A stretch of DNA of 64,000 nt. Source: Clostridium_AQ sp900552125 (GTDB lineage Bacteria > Bacillota_I > Bacilli_A > Erysipelotrichales > Erysipelotrichaceae). Where the stretch lies: assembly GCA_037892765.1 (NCBI GenBank), contig JBBKBW010000001.1, one strand, 5' to 3'. Within the stretch, counting starts at the first letter, position 1, and every line of letters starts with the position of its first letter. Below are positions 8,453 through 17,329 of this stretch, one piece after another. The translations under genes and the position numbers were made by a program. The notes under the pieces are model-generated. The model made no database searches, was not told the DNA's origin, and saw nothing but the letters and a program-made list of their open reading frames with translations.

Positions 8453-9322
8453 CTAATGGGCATTGAATATTGATTTGCTAAGGCTTCCGGTCTTGAATAA
8501 TGAAAATGCAAGAATCACGGTATAAGCCGCTACTGAAAACATTGCTGCATGAAGGTCACTGGATATGGTCATTGCATTTACTAAAACTGCATAAATTCCC
8601 ACACAGACCATCATGAAGAATCCCTGAAATGCCAGTGCGAACAAGCCTTTTAAATAGTTGTTTCCGATATTGCCCCATTCCTTATTGGTCATGGTGGCAA
8701 ACGGAATTGGTGCTATGGAAGTATAAAGGTAAATTTCTATCATTCTTCCGTACAAGATTACCGTAATGATAATTGACAGAATGTGCATGGTAACACTGAT
8801 CAACATCGTTTCCATGGATAGCAGGAACAAATCCCCTAACTCCATATCCTCCAGGGCATCCACAATCCGTGTAATTGCTTCTGTTGCATCCACCGCAGTG
8901 TTTCCTGATATCACCCCGGCGGCATTGTTGACCACATGCTGGCCAACATCAAAGACCGCCATCGTGATATTGAACGTATTTGTCACCAGATAAATGGCTA
9001 CATACGCTTTGAAGATCCAGAGGAAAATGTTATAAGTCTCAAATTCATGGAAATTGTTTTTCTGTGTTACCATCGTGATCAATTCATAGCACAGGACAAA
9101 GGTGATGATCAGTCCCGCAATGGGGACAATCACCGTTTGGGATAAATTCTGAATCAGATTAAAAATCCCTGCATTCCATCCCTGCGGTGTCTGTCCCACC
9201 TGCCCGGCTATGGTTCCCACCTGCTCATTGACAGACGTGAACATGTTATCCAAACTTGACTTGATAAGTCCGATCAGGATATCCTTTATCGCTTCCGTAA
9301 TTCTCTCAATGATGGTGTTCAT
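8453..9322 (-). CDS. VirB6/TrbL-like conjugation channel protein (CD1112 family)
   Basis: The 289-residue protein has an N-terminal amphipathic helix and about five to six membrane spans (for example IVPIAGLIITFVLCYELI and the IIITVILYG region). This is the layout of the polytopic TrbL/VirB6 family that forms the inner-membrane channel for DNA transfer. It lies between Maff2 (12 bp upstream) and PrgI (23 bp downstream), the standard order in Tn1549-type elements. No catalytic residues are expected. Confidence 0.85.
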   Translation of the reverse strand: MNTIIERITEAIKDILIGLIKSSLDNMFTSVNEQVGTIAGQVGQTPQGWNAGIFNLIQNLSQTVIVPIAGLIITFVLCYELITMVTQKNNFHEFETYNIFLWIFKAYVAIYLVTNTFNITMAVFDVGQHVVNNAAGVISGNTAVDATEAITRIVDALEDMELGDLFLLSMETMLISVTMHILSIIITVILYGRMIEIYLYTSIAPIPFATMTNKEWGNIGNNYLKGLFALAFQGFFMMVCVGIYAVLVNAMTISSDLHAAMFSVAAYTVILAFSLFKTGSLSKSIFNAH

Positions 9323-9334
9323 CTACCACTCCTC

Positions 9335-9556
9335 TTATGAGAACAGGGTTGCCAGCTGTGGAATCAGGGTAGTTCCCAGCAGCATGATTCCGGCACCAGC
9401 CATCAGCTGTTTGATGCCCTGGCTCTTAGCGCCGGGATTGTCGTTTCCATATCCTTCCAGAAGGTTTACGACACCCCACACGCCAAGACCTGCGCCGATT
9501 GCGACTACAAGAGTTTTTAAAGTTGTAATTGCACTGCTAAAAAATGCCATATACAT
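9335..9556 (-). CDS. Maff2 family mobile-element membrane protein
   Basis: This 73-residue protein carries two hydrophobic segments (about 4-25 and 46-66) separated by a short polar loop with GYGNDNPGAKSQG. It resembles VirB2/TrbC pilin-like small subunits in size, topology and place between virD4 and trbL. That resemblance suggests a channel or pilus-like subunit, but no role has been fixed for Maff2. The gene has an unusual structured leader (see 9557-9650). Confidence 0.85.
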   Translation of the reverse strand: MYMAFFSSAITTLKTLVVAIGAGLGVWGVVNLLEGYGNDNPGAKSQGIKQLMAGAGIMLLGTTLIPQLATLFS

Positions 9557-9594
9557 TCACCAAAACTGACTTCTTTCAGGTGTTTACGGGAATG

Positions 9595-9620
9595 AAAAAA
9601 CACCGACTAAAAAGCCGGCG
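9595..9620 (-). terminator. Intrinsic terminator or attenuator between virD4 and Maff2
   Basis: On the coding strand a 7-bp GC-rich stem with a TTTTTA loop is followed directly by six T residues. It is embedded in a longer pairing: ACTGAC at about 9634 with GTCAGT at about 9570, and AGGTG with CACCT. This gives two alternative folds. It would separate the virD4 transcript from the downstream channel genes or regulate read-through. Confidence 0.55.
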
Positions 9621-9671
9621 CACCTAATGTCAGTTATTCCTTTCCTCATTATTTTCCGTTCATTCCCAAGG

Positions 9672-11558
9672 TTACTTCGACAGATCTACTTGAATTACCT
9701 CCACCTCTTCTTCAGGTTTCGGTGTGTACTGCGGATTTAACTCTTTTTCTACTTTGTATCGGTTTTTCTCATTTTCATCTGCAAGATACCGATAATTTTT
9801 GTGTTTCGTGATATCATATTTGTCCGAAAAGAATGGTCTGGCACCACGAATCTGCAGGATACATTTTCCGCCATCCATGACTGCAATCTCATCTTCTGTC
9901 ATCAGCTGTTTGCCCGTTTTCTGATAATTCAGTCCAAAGGATTTCTGATTACTCCTCGTCTCCGAAGTGTTATACAGGTCAATAGTTTCCTTCCCCAGAA
10001 GCTCGCTCATTTCCTTTAAGGTAGTTTTCTCTTTGCCACCAAGGAAAAGCGTAGTATCACAGTTGCCCAGAATCGTATCTGCGCTATCTTTGTACATTGC
10101 CTTTAACTGGCTCTGTGACTGCAAAATAATAGAAGCAGAGATTTCCCTGCTTCGGATAGTTGCAATCAGCTTGTCAAACTGAGGAATTTGTCCGATGTTG
10201 GCAAACTCATCAGCAATGACACGCACATGCACCGGAAGTCTTCCACCATATACATCGTCTGCCTTATCGCAAAGCAGATTGAAAAGCTGTGACTGTAACA
10301 TGGCAATCACAAAATTAAATGTGGTATCCGTATCAGACATAATCAGAAACAAGGCTGTTTTCCTATCCCCGATCTTATCCAGTTCCATTTCATCATAAGA
10401 CATGATCTCTCGAAGCTCTGCGATGTCAAATGGGGCAAGTCTGGCCCCACAAGATATCAAAATACTTTTCGCTGTCTTTCCAGCCGCCATTTTGTATTTT
10501 TTATACTGTCTGACCGCAAAGTGTTGCGGATCTCTTTCTTCCAGTTCCTGGAACATCATATCCACTGGATTCTGGTAAGTTTCATCCTCTTCACGGGTTT
10601 CGCTTTCATTCAAAAGATCAAGAAGGGTATTCAGATTCTTTTCCTCTTCATCCCCTTCATACCAGATAAAAGCAATCAATGCTGTGTAGAGCAATTTCTC
10701 TGCTTTCACCCAAAAATCTTCGGAAGCTTTTTCCCCTTCGCCTTTGGTATTTACAATGATTGTTGTCACCAGCTTCAGGATATCTTTTTCAGACCGTATA
10801 TAAGCAAATGGATTGTAATGAAGGGACTTGGAAAAATTGATGGTATTCAGAACCTTAATCACATATGGCTCATGTACCACTTTTCCAGATTTATCTTTCA
10901 TGATATTTCCATTCTTATCTTTCTTAGGTGGTCCCTTTGCTAACATCTTCCCGCACTCTTCAATCAAAGTGCCTTTCGGATCTGTAATGACCATAGAACA
11001 GTTCATCTGCATGACCGATGGTTTTACGAAAAAACGTGTCTTACCGGAACCACTGCCGCCGATGACCACTATATTTTTATTTCTTGCATACTTCGGCTGC
11101 TTCGGTCTGCTCTCCATGGTCAGTGCTTCTGTTGCTGTCAATGGAATGTTCATCCATGGATCTTCCGACATATAAGGCTTGATATCCTCTACGGTTCCCC
11201 ATCTGGCTGAACCATACTCGATGCCTTTCCGTAATTTCTTTGCATCTGCCTGTTTCTGCCAGACCAACACTTTCAGAACGACTGCAACAACAATACCTGC
11301 TAGCAGATCTTTCCAGTTATTGCTTAACATAAAACCAGCAAAAATCCGGTCTGCGTGTTCCATTGCATATAAAAGTTTGTTCCCCATATCTTCTCCCGGA
11401 CTGTTCCGGTAAAGAAAAAATGCCCGGTCTGCATAGAAAGCAGCCAGAGCATAAGGGATATTTGTAAGAACCAGTTTCTTTTTATCCAGGGCGGACAGCT
11501 TACCCCCGATTTTATTCTTCCACTTCTGCATCAGAGTTTTGCCGCTTTTCTTTTTCAT
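9672..11558 (-). CDS. virD4: VirD4-type coupling ATPase (CD1115 family)
   Basis: The 628-residue protein has two N-terminal membrane spans (around residues 30-50 and 80-96). Its cytoplasmic ATPase domain has Walker A GGSGSGKTRFF near residue 166 and Walker B VIADEFANIGQIP near 446. VirD4/TraG-type coupling proteins receive the relaxase-DNA complex and hand it to the secretion channel. Length and motifs are normal, with no sign of damage. It overlaps the pcfB stop by 4 bp (ATGA), so the two are translationally coupled; PcfB and a VirD4 protein are also paired in enterococcal plasmid pCF10. Confidence 0.92.
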   Translation of the reverse strand: MKKKSGKTLMQKWKNKIGGKLSALDKKKLVLTNIPYALAAFYADRAFFLYRNSPGEDMGNKLLYAMEHADRIFAGFMLSNNWKDLLAGIVVAVVLKVLVWQKQADAKKLRKGIEYGSARWGTVEDIKPYMSEDPWMNIPLTATEALTMESRPKQPKYARNKNIVVIGGSGSGKTRFFVKPSVMQMNCSMVITDPKGTLIEECGKMLAKGPPKKDKNGNIMKDKSGKVVHEPYVIKVLNTINFSKSLHYNPFAYIRSEKDILKLVTTIIVNTKGEGEKASEDFWVKAEKLLYTALIAFIWYEGDEEEKNLNTLLDLLNESETREEDETYQNPVDMMFQELEERDPQHFAVRQYKKYKMAAGKTAKSILISCGARLAPFDIAELREIMSYDEMELDKIGDRKTALFLIMSDTDTTFNFVIAMLQSQLFNLLCDKADDVYGGRLPVHVRVIADEFANIGQIPQFDKLIATIRSREISASIILQSQSQLKAMYKDSADTILGNCDTTLFLGGKEKTTLKEMSELLGKETIDLYNTSETRSNQKSFGLNYQKTGKQLMTEDEIAVMDGGKCILQIRGARPFFSDKYDITKHKNYRYLADENEKNRYKVEKELNPQYTPKPEEEVEVIQVDLSK

Positions 11559-12046
11559 CGACTCTGCTCCTGATGCCGGTTCTTTACTTTGTCCTTCGTC
11601 TTCTTTGGCATCATTGCCCGGTAAGCTGCAAGACGCTTATGAATGGAAGGCTTATTCGCTTTTTGAATCTGTTTCTGGGAAAACTCACGGAAAGCAGCAT
11701 TGAGGGCATCCTGATCACGTCCCTTGAAAAATACCAGATAAACCGGAGGATCTTTGCTCTTGTCTTTTTTCAGAGCATAATTGATCCCGTATTTTCTGGC
11801 ATACCGTTCAAAGGACTTGATATTTTTGTCCGTGATCTCGATATTGACCATCCCGGCATTCTGTTTTGCCAGCTCTTTTACCGTGACCTTTCCCTGTTTC
11901 GGCTGATTTTTCTGTGCTTTCTTCTCTACTGATTTCTGCTTTTGATGACGCAGATACGCAGCAAGAACCTTTTTCAACAGGTCTGCCGTAATTTTAGTAG
12001 CCCGAATACAGAACGTGACCGTTTTCTGAGTTACCTCTTCCTGCAT
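11555..12046 (-). CDS. pcfB: PcfB family conjugation accessory protein
   Basis: This 163-residue, strongly basic protein begins with a family-typical segment (VTFCIRATKITADLLKK). It continues with a region around NIEITDKNIKSFERYARKYG and ends in a Lys/Arg-rich tail. In pCF10 the related PcfB helps load the relaxosome onto the coupling protein. The same job is inferred here because the gene sits directly before virD4 with a 4-bp overlap. GGAGGG precedes the ATG. Confidence 0.85.
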   Translation of the reverse strand: MQEEVTQKTVTFCIRATKITADLLKKVLAAYLRHQKQKSVEKKAQKNQPKQGKVTVKELAKQNAGMVNIEITDKNIKSFERYARKYGINYALKKDKSKDPPVYLVFFKGRDQDALNAAFREFSQKQIQKANKPSIHKRLAAYRAMMPKKTKDKVKNRHQEQSR

Positions 12047-12131
12047 GACTTTTCCCTCCTTTCAGCGATTCAACTGCTGTCCAGATCTGTAATCATGGCA
12101 ATCACCCCCCCCTTCAATGAAAAAGGACAGA

Positions 12132-12929
12132 TTAACCGATAATCAGGTGCTGCACCTGTACGAGTTTTTCTGTCCCTTCTTCTTTTCTCTTGTCTTCCCC
12201 ACCACAATAGATGGGAACACACATTTCAAGTATTCTGCTGTAAATGCGCTGATGGGCAGTATCCAAATCTGTAGATTTCATTTCATTCAGTCCCAGATTC
12301 GTTGTTACGATCAGCGGAAGCATTTTACAATAACGGCTGTCTATCACATTATAAACCTGCTCCAAAGCAAACTCAGAATTTCGTTCTATTCCTAAATCAT
12401 CAATAATCAGCAACGGATAATCCACAAGATTTTGTATGATCTGGTTCTTATTTGCCTGATAGCTGGTCATTTCATTTAAGATCCTAGAAAAATTTGTCAT
12501 CATGACACGTTCTCCCTGTTCCAAAAGTGCATTTGCTATACAGCCTGCAAAAAAACTCTTCCCGGTTCCAACTGGTCCCATCAGAAGCAATCCTACATTT
12601 TTTCTCTTCATATCTGTCCAGTTTTCTACATACTGCCTGGCAATTAGTATCTTCTGGTTGCTTCCATTGTCATTTTCAAATTTCCATTCCCAGAATCTTC
12701 TTTCCCGAAGTCCGACGGATTTTCTCTGATAAAGCTGCCGCTGTGCTTCTTCCCGCTGCATCTTCTCATCAAGTTCCTGCCTGGCTTTTACCTCGCATTC
12801 ACACAAACAGGACACTACATGCTCAAATCCCATCAGACTAACTTTCATCTGTTTTCTTTTTCCACAGATACCACAATGAAGACATCCCTCTTCATCCAGA
12901 TAATCTGCTGTTACTTTATTTTCCATCAC
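12132..12929 (-). CDS. DnaC/IstB-like AAA+ ATPase (helicase-loader type)
   Basis: The 265-residue protein has an N-terminal cysteine cluster (CLHCGICGK and CLCEC, possible zinc site). An AAA+ domain follows, with Walker A GPVGTGKS near residue 118 and Walker B LLIIDDLG near 175. This is the DnaC/DnaI type that loads the replicative helicase. Together with the RepA-type proteins upstream it points to autonomous rolling or theta-like copying of the excised element. Its start overlaps the upstream rep gene by 4 bp. Confidence 0.88.
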   Translation of the reverse strand: MMENKVTADYLDEEGCLHCGICGKRKQMKVSLMGFEHVVSCLCECEVKARQELDEKMQREEAQRQLYQRKSVGLRERRFWEWKFENDNGSNQKILIARQYVENWTDMKRKNVGLLLMGPVGTGKSFFAGCIANALLEQGERVMMTNFSRILNEMTSYQANKNQIIQNLVDYPLLIIDDLGIERNSEFALEQVYNVIDSRYCKMLPLIVTTNLGLNEMKSTDLDTAHQRIYSRILEMCVPIYCGGEDKRKEEGTEKLVQVQHLIIG

Positions 12930-13744
12930 AGGCTTTCTCCTTCCTGAAATTCATATTTATCCATTCCTGCCCTGGCTCCATCTCGTTCTGCCCAAAGACA
13001 GATTGTTGCAAAATGATTCTGATACTCTTTTCCACTGGATTTCATATAAACAGAAAGATGATCAATCCGTTTCTGATAATCCCATGGAAATAGCGTCATC
13101 AACTCCTGCAGTTCAGCTTCCGACAGAACAACATTTTTAAATCTCCCATACAGACCGAATTTTTCTTCCAAAGCGGGAGTATTGCTCTTACTCTTATCAG
13201 TATGATTCTTTTCAGTCTTATTTATCTTAGTATTACTTCCATCCAGATTCTTGCAGTCCGGACTTCTATTTTTTTGCGTTCCGGACTTCCAGTTTCTTGC
13301 AATCCGGATTTCCAATTCCTTGCAGTCTGGATTTCCAGTTTCTGGCGTTCCAGAAGCAAAGTATCTTACTGGCTTTCCTCTGCTCCGTTTCACAAAATTT
13401 TTCACATATATGACAGAAGGACGATTATTCCCCTGCCGATACCGTTCGATCAATCCAATCCCATGCACACTGTCAAGCTCATAAAGAAGCTTTGTCACTG
13501 TCGTATGCGACATTCGCAACAGCTCCTGCAATTCTGCAATCGTGTAAATAATATAGACATAACCATCACCGTCAATCCAGCCATTTTTCTTGGATAGGCT
13601 GATTCGATCAAGCAGAATTCCGTAAAGGAGCTTTGCGTCTGTGGACAGGCTTGCAAACTCTTTTTCTGAGAACAGAGCTTTTGGTATCCGAAAAAAAGAA
13701 AACTGGTCAGATTCTTCTGCTCTGAAGTATTCAAAATCTGCCAT
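12926..13744 (-). CDS. RepA-type replication initiator (winged helix), with repeat tract
   Basis: The 272-residue protein starts with the conserved YFRAEESDQFSFFRIPK segment of RepA_N/RepA-like initiators and a winged-helix DNA-binding domain (to about residue 120). A low-complexity linker follows, then a C-terminal helical domain. The linker (about 130-165) is encoded by imperfect tandem repeats of roughly 27-30 bp at 13,250-13,375 giving variations on C-K-E-L/N-W-K-S-G. It likely starts replication or stabilises the excised element together with ParA/ParB. The start follows nothing unusual and overlaps no upstream gene. Confidence 0.8.
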   Translation of the reverse strand: MADFEYFRAEESDQFSFFRIPKALFSEKEFASLSTDAKLLYGILLDRISLSKKNGWIDGDGYVYIIYTIAELQELLRMSHTTVTKLLYELDSVHGIGLIERYRQGNNRPSVIYVKNFVKRSRGKPVRYFASGTPETGNPDCKELEIRIARNWKSGTQKNRSPDCKNLDGSNTKINKTEKNHTDKSKSNTPALEEKFGLYGRFKNVVLSEAELQELMTLFPWDYQKRIDHLSVYMKSSGKEYQNHFATICLWAERDGARAGMDKYEFQEGESL

Positions 13745-13754
13745 AGCTTATTTC

Positions 13755-14636
13755 CTATTCTTCCTCATTATTAAAATCACTCCCTGCTACACTGCCTGTT
13801 CCATGACACATCTCATTAAACACAAAGTTGAAGCACATCATTAACTCACTCAGATAATAATTCCTTGCCTCTTTATTGCAGGCATACATATCCTCGATAT
13901 AAACCTCCTCGTTTCCATTCATTCGTGCGATCGTTTCCAGAACTTTCATAAACTTCTTATTAGAGCAGCACTCATACTGTTCATTAACATATTTCTGAAT
14001 TTCCAGTACACGTTCAGGCTTTCCATCAAAAACAGATAACACGCCAAATGCCAGATCCATACCAAACTCATAGCCATCGGCTTCTACGGCATCAATATCA
14101 AGATTACCTTCTTCATCGTAATAGCCACGCTCTTCCATAGGAGTCAGTGGTGTCTCATATTCATCCAGATATCCCATATCCGCAATAGTTTCCAAAATAT
14201 CTCTGGATGCTTTCACCATCTTATCCATGATAATTTTTCTTTCAGCCAGCGGCATATTTGCCATAATAGTATCTAATGTCATCATTGATTCTTCCTCCAT
14301 CTCATTTTCATAAATATCATTGATATAAAAGTGGTTCGCCTTTCCATTGTTTGGAATGATACGCACCAGATCACCAATCTGAACCAGTTCCTGTACTGCC
14401 TGATCTACGCCATATCTGGTCGTATTCAAGTCTTTTTTCATTTCACTTTTCGGATAGATTACAAACAAATCCCCTTCACCATCTACCCAGCCATTTTGCA
14501 CCGCAAATTTTAAACGATCCAGAAATAAGCTGTATAAAATCTTTGCTGTATTTGACAGATTCTTGTATTTATCCATCTGGAACAGCATCTTTGGCACCTG
14601 TAAACAATCTACCGGCATATACTCCATCTTACTCAT
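13755..14636 (-). CDS. Second RepA-like winged-helix protein
   Basis: This 293-residue protein shares with its downstream neighbour the pattern V-P-K-x-L-F near the start, a LSNTAKILYSLFLDRL helix and a VDGEGDLFVIYPKSEM wing. It is therefore a second member of the RepA-type initiator fold. The C-terminal half is acidic and helical and lacks the repeat tract of the first copy. I chose ATG 14,636 because GGAGG lies 9 bases upstream; an open frame to the right has no such signal. It overlaps the upstream gene by 8 bp. Having two related initiators in tandem may reflect an old duplication with divided tasks. Confidence 0.7.
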   Translation of the reverse strand: MSKMEYMPVDCLQVPKMLFQMDKYKNLSNTAKILYSLFLDRLKFAVQNGWVDGEGDLFVIYPKSEMKKDLNTTRYGVDQAVQELVQIGDLVRIIPNNGKANHFYINDIYENEMEEESMMTLDTIMANMPLAERKIIMDKMVKASRDILETIADMGYLDEYETPLTPMEERGYYDEEGNLDIDAVEADGYEFGMDLAFGVLSVFDGKPERVLEIQKYVNEQYECCSNKKFMKVLETIARMNGNEEVYIEDMYACNKEARNYYLSELMMCFNFVFNEMCHGTGSVAGSDFNNEEE

Positions 14637-15021
14637 TGATTGTTTCCTCCTTCTGTTTGTACAGCACTTCGGCTGAAGTAATATTGATTTCCAGCATACC
14701 CACAAATACCTGATAGTACAGCAGGCATATCTGTTCATCCTCCCTTGCCAGATACAATCCTTCCAGTTCATTGGACGGATGTTTCATTCCATATACTGCC
14801 TGACAGATATCATGGATTTTCTCACATTCCACACTTCTCAGATGCATCTCCAAAGTGTGGTTAAATCTCTGCCAGTCCTCCAGTTTCTGGTTTACTGACA
14901 TCATGCACTGGAACAGTTCCGCTGCTTCACATGCTGCTGACAGCACTACATTTTTGTTATTGATACTTCCATCGGCATTTTTCATATGCCCTACCATATA
15001 CGCCTGATCGACTGAAACCAT
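14629..15021 (-). CDS. Conserved element protein of unknown function
   Basis: This 130-residue protein is soluble and mostly helical, with a Cys/Met-containing middle (AACEAAELFQCMM) and a charged C-terminus. I do not recognise the family. It lies between ssb and the RepA-like gene with tight spacing (13 bp from ssb, 8-bp overlap downstream), so it is probably part of the replication module of the element. No catalytic motif is visible. Confidence 0.6.
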   Translation of the reverse strand: MVSVDQAYMVGHMKNADGSINNKNVVLSAACEAAELFQCMMSVNQKLEDWQRFNHTLEMHLRSVECEKIHDICQAVYGMKHPSNELEGLYLAREDEQICLLYYQVFVGMLEINITSAEVLYKQKEETINE

Positions 15022-15034
15022 CTTTTATCCTCCT

Positions 15035-15433
15035 CTATCTAAACGGCATTTCCTCTTCCATGCCCTCTGGAATCTCTAAGAACCCTTCCGCATCTTCTGG
15101 AAATGGTGGTCTGCCAACCATTTTTGCACCTGCGAATTCAATCCGGTTAGCATACACTTCGGTGGTATAGATCTTTTTCCCGGTATCCTTATCTTCATAA
15201 TTACCTGTGACAATCTCGCCTTCCACCATGACCTTCGTTCCCTGCATCAGATAATCTCTGGCAAATTCTGCTTTCTTTGCAAAAGCCTTTACCGGAATAA
15301 AACTGACTTCATCGGAATAATTTCTTCTGACTGCCAGAACAAACTTGGCAATCTTATGAAGTCCTTTTTCATTCTCCACTTCGTTGTATCCGGGATTTCT
15401 TACCAATCGCCCGGAAATAACTGTTGTATTCAT
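15035..15433 (-). CDS. ssb: Single-stranded DNA-binding protein of the element
   Basis: The 132-residue protein has one OB fold with the usual SSB start (NTTVISGRLVRNPG), the KFVLAVRRNY strand and the GTKVMVEGEIVTGNYEDKD segment. It ends in an acidic/hydrophobic tip (EEEMPFR), a slightly altered form of the SSB C-terminal tail that normally binds partner proteins. It would protect the single DNA strand during transfer and replication of the element. It is shorter than the chromosomal type. Confidence 0.88.
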   Translation of the reverse strand: MNTTVISGRLVRNPGYNEVENEKGLHKIAKFVLAVRRNYSDEVSFIPVKAFAKKAEFARDYLMQGTKVMVEGEIVTGNYEDKDTGKKIYTTEVYANRIEFAGAKMVGRPPFPEDAEGFLEIPEGMEEEMPFR

Positions 15434-15446
15434 TGGCTTAACCCTC

Positions 15447-15845
15447 CTATGCTTTCATTGATTTGTAACAGATACCGATACATGGTCCACATTTTCCATA
15501 GGCACATCCGTAACATTCATCTTTTTCCAACTCTTCCTGCTTCATTTCATCGGCAAACATTCCTAACAGCGTTGTGTAAATCTTTTTCATTGCCAGGAAC
15601 TTCTCTTCTGCTTTTTCCATCTTCTCTTTGTAAAATGGAATCAGTTCACGAAGAACTGGATGAAAACGCTCATTTTCATCATCCCAGGCACAATTTTTCA
15701 TCATGCATCGTGGTTGTTTCTCATAGCTTCCCAGATAATATGGGCAGAACGTACAACCTCTTTCTTTGATAATCTCAACCGGAATCACTGGCATCTGACT
15801 TTTGATTTCTTTTGTTACATACTTGCTTTCAATTCGCTCTCTCAT
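15447..15845 (-). CDS. Cys-rich conserved element protein
   Basis: This 132-residue protein has cysteine pairs near the N-terminus (CTFCPYY, then C-MMKNC) and a second cluster near the end (CYGCAYGKCGPCIGIC). Between them is a helical, Lys/Glu-rich stretch that looks like a coiled coil. The spacing suggests one or two zinc or iron-sulfur sites. I do not know its function. The ATG at 15,845 is placed 8 bases after GGAGG. It is the last gene upstream of ssb and lies after a terminator. Confidence 0.6.
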   Translation of the reverse strand: MRERIESKYVTKEIKSQMPVIPVEIIKERGCTFCPYYLGSYEKQPRCMMKNCAWDDENERFHPVLRELIPFYKEKMEKAEEKFLAMKKIYTTLLGMFADEMKQEELEKDECYGCAYGKCGPCIGICYKSMKA

Positions 15846-15907
15846 AATGAAATCCTCCAAAATTTATATTTGCAAAAGGGATTTACCCTGAACTGCCTGT
15901 TTTTAGG

Positions 15908-15962
15908 CACAAAAAAAGAGGCAGACTTACGATTTTTGTTTTCGCAAGCCTGCCTCTTATCA
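15908..15962 (-). terminator. Terminator after the parA-parB unit
   Basis: On the minus strand, a long imperfect stem (AAGAGGCAGGCTTGCG pairing with CGTAAGTCTGCCTCTT around a 9-base loop) is followed by seven T residues. It separates the partition genes from the downstream ssb/rep unit, implying a second promoter near 15,870-15,900. Confidence 0.8.
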
Positions 15963-15972
15963 AACTAATTTT

Positions 15973-16392
15973 CTACCTTTCAATGATATACCGTATAAAA
16001 ACGTATATCGCTCTGATCACATACACTGGAATCATGATACTTCCGATCAATGCTCCAATGATGACACTTAATGCAGCCATACCAAGTGTTGCTGTGGTAT
16101 CCATTCCTCTTGGGATTAGAATCAGCCGCATTTTATGTATTCCAAATGGTAATCCGGCAATAAATATCCACCAGAACCAATCCGTCTGTCCGCTGACTTT
16201 CATAATTGTTTTTGTCATCCAAAACCAGAATACCATAAATGCCAGTGGCAGAATTGATTTTTTAATTACATCTCCAATCGTCATTTCTTTTGTCCTCTTA
16301 TCCAATCTGTTTATCTTCTGTACTTTAGAAATATATGCCTGATATCTTTCCATCTGGCTATCATTATATCTTATTTGCTTATCATATTCCAT
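15973..16392 (-). CDS. Small membrane protein of the conjugative element
   Basis: The 139-residue protein has a charged N-terminal third (about 45 residues, partly coiled coil) and then three hydrophobic segments: ILPLAFMVFWFWM, WFWWIFIAGLPFGI and ALSVIIGALIGSIMIPVYVI. I do not recognise the family with certainty. It follows parB after 4 bp and ends at a strong terminator, so it belongs to the partition transcript. Confidence 0.6.
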   Translation of the reverse strand: MEYDKQIRYNDSQMERYQAYISKVQKINRLDKRTKEMTIGDVIKKSILPLAFMVFWFWMTKTIMKVSGQTDWFWWIFIAGLPFGIHKMRLILIPRGMDTTATLGMAALSVIIGALIGSIMIPVYVIRAIYVFIRYIIER

Positions 16393-16396
16393 TCTA

Positions 16397-17329
16397 TCAT
16401 CCCCTTTGTTCTGTTTGTGCCTTCCACGAATCTAATAACTGAAATATAATTTTTTCAATTTGTTCTTTCTTATAATCTGGTGGAAAATATTTTTGCAGTT
16501 GCTTTTCTGAAAAGCTGATTTTCTGGTAATTCACTTTTGCTTCTCCTCTAAGAATTTTCTCAATATCTTCTCCAGTCAATTCTTTTTGCTGACTAAGTTC
16601 TTTCAATTTTTTTGCCTGAGATCCATTAGGCATTTTCTTTGTTGTTCCTATGAACGCCAATAATAACGACTGCTCATTGCTTTTTAAATACGATAGATCT
16701 ACTGCAACAGTGAATGGCAATTCATTTTTGTCTACAAACTCCAGCAAATAATTCGACAAATAGGTCAATCGTATATATCGTTTGATTGTACTCATTGTTT
16801 CCCCGACTTCTGTACCTACCATCTCAGCTGCCCATCTTTTTTTTAACTTTGGTTCAACTTGGACCAAAGTTAGATCTGTTCTTCTGCCTTGACGTTTCAG
16901 TGCTTCATACTTCATGCGGTATGCAAATGCTTTCTCACTATACAGCAGGTTTTCTCTTTGAATATTGGAATCGACCATAACTACAGTTGCTTCATCATCA
17001 GACATATCTCTAATAATAACCGGCATTGTTTTCAGTCCCAATTCTCTGCAAGCATATTTTCTTCTGTGCCCCACTACTAATTCATAATCCTTTTCCCCAG
17101 AATTTGAAGGTCTTGCAATTCCTGGCACAAGAACTCCATATTCTGAAATACTTTCAATCATTTCCTCCATTTTGTCATCCCTGAATACTTTAAACGGATG
17201 GTTCTTGAATGTATCCAGCTCGTCCAGTGGAATTTCTCGCACACACTCCTGCTCCTCTGACAATCCAAACAGTGCATCTACACCTTTGAATTTTATCTTT
17301 GAAGCACTACTCTCTTTCACTGCCATCAT
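16397..17329 (-). CDS. parB: ParB-type partition protein of the element
   Basis: The protein (310 residues from the ATG at 17,329) has a ParB/Spo0J N-domain with YELVVGHRRKYACRELG near residues 75-95. Box-like segments and a helix-turn-helix region (around ETMSTIKRYIRL) follow, then a variable C-terminal part ending in a short helical domain. ParB binds parS sites and works with ParA to keep the excised or replicating element. GGAGG lies 6 bases ahead of the start, and the gene overlaps parA by 23 bp. Confidence 0.88.
   Translation of the reverse strand: MMAVKESSASKIKFKGVDALFGLSEEQECVREIPLDELDTFKNHPFKVFRDDKMEEMIESISEYGVLVPGIARPSNSGEKDYELVVGHRRKYACRELGLKTMPVIIRDMSDDEATVVMVDSNIQRENLLYSEKAFAYRMKYEALKRQGRRTDLTLVQVEPKLKKRWAAEMVGTEVGETMSTIKRYIRLTYLSNYLLEFVDKNELPFTVAVDLSYLKSNEQSLLLAFIGTTKKMPNGSQAKKLKELSQQKELTGEDIEKILRGEAKVNYQKISFSEKQLQKYFPPDYKKEQIEKIIFQLLDSWKAQTEQRG

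Noticed and set aside
15447..15862. Longer start of the Cys-rich protein at the right end of the frame
   Set aside because: The codon there is not ATG and GGAGG would fall inside the gene; the ATG at 15,845 fits the ribosome site.
16786..17080. Plus-strand open frames antisense to parB
   Set aside because: They lack ribosome sites and mirror conserved ParB codons.
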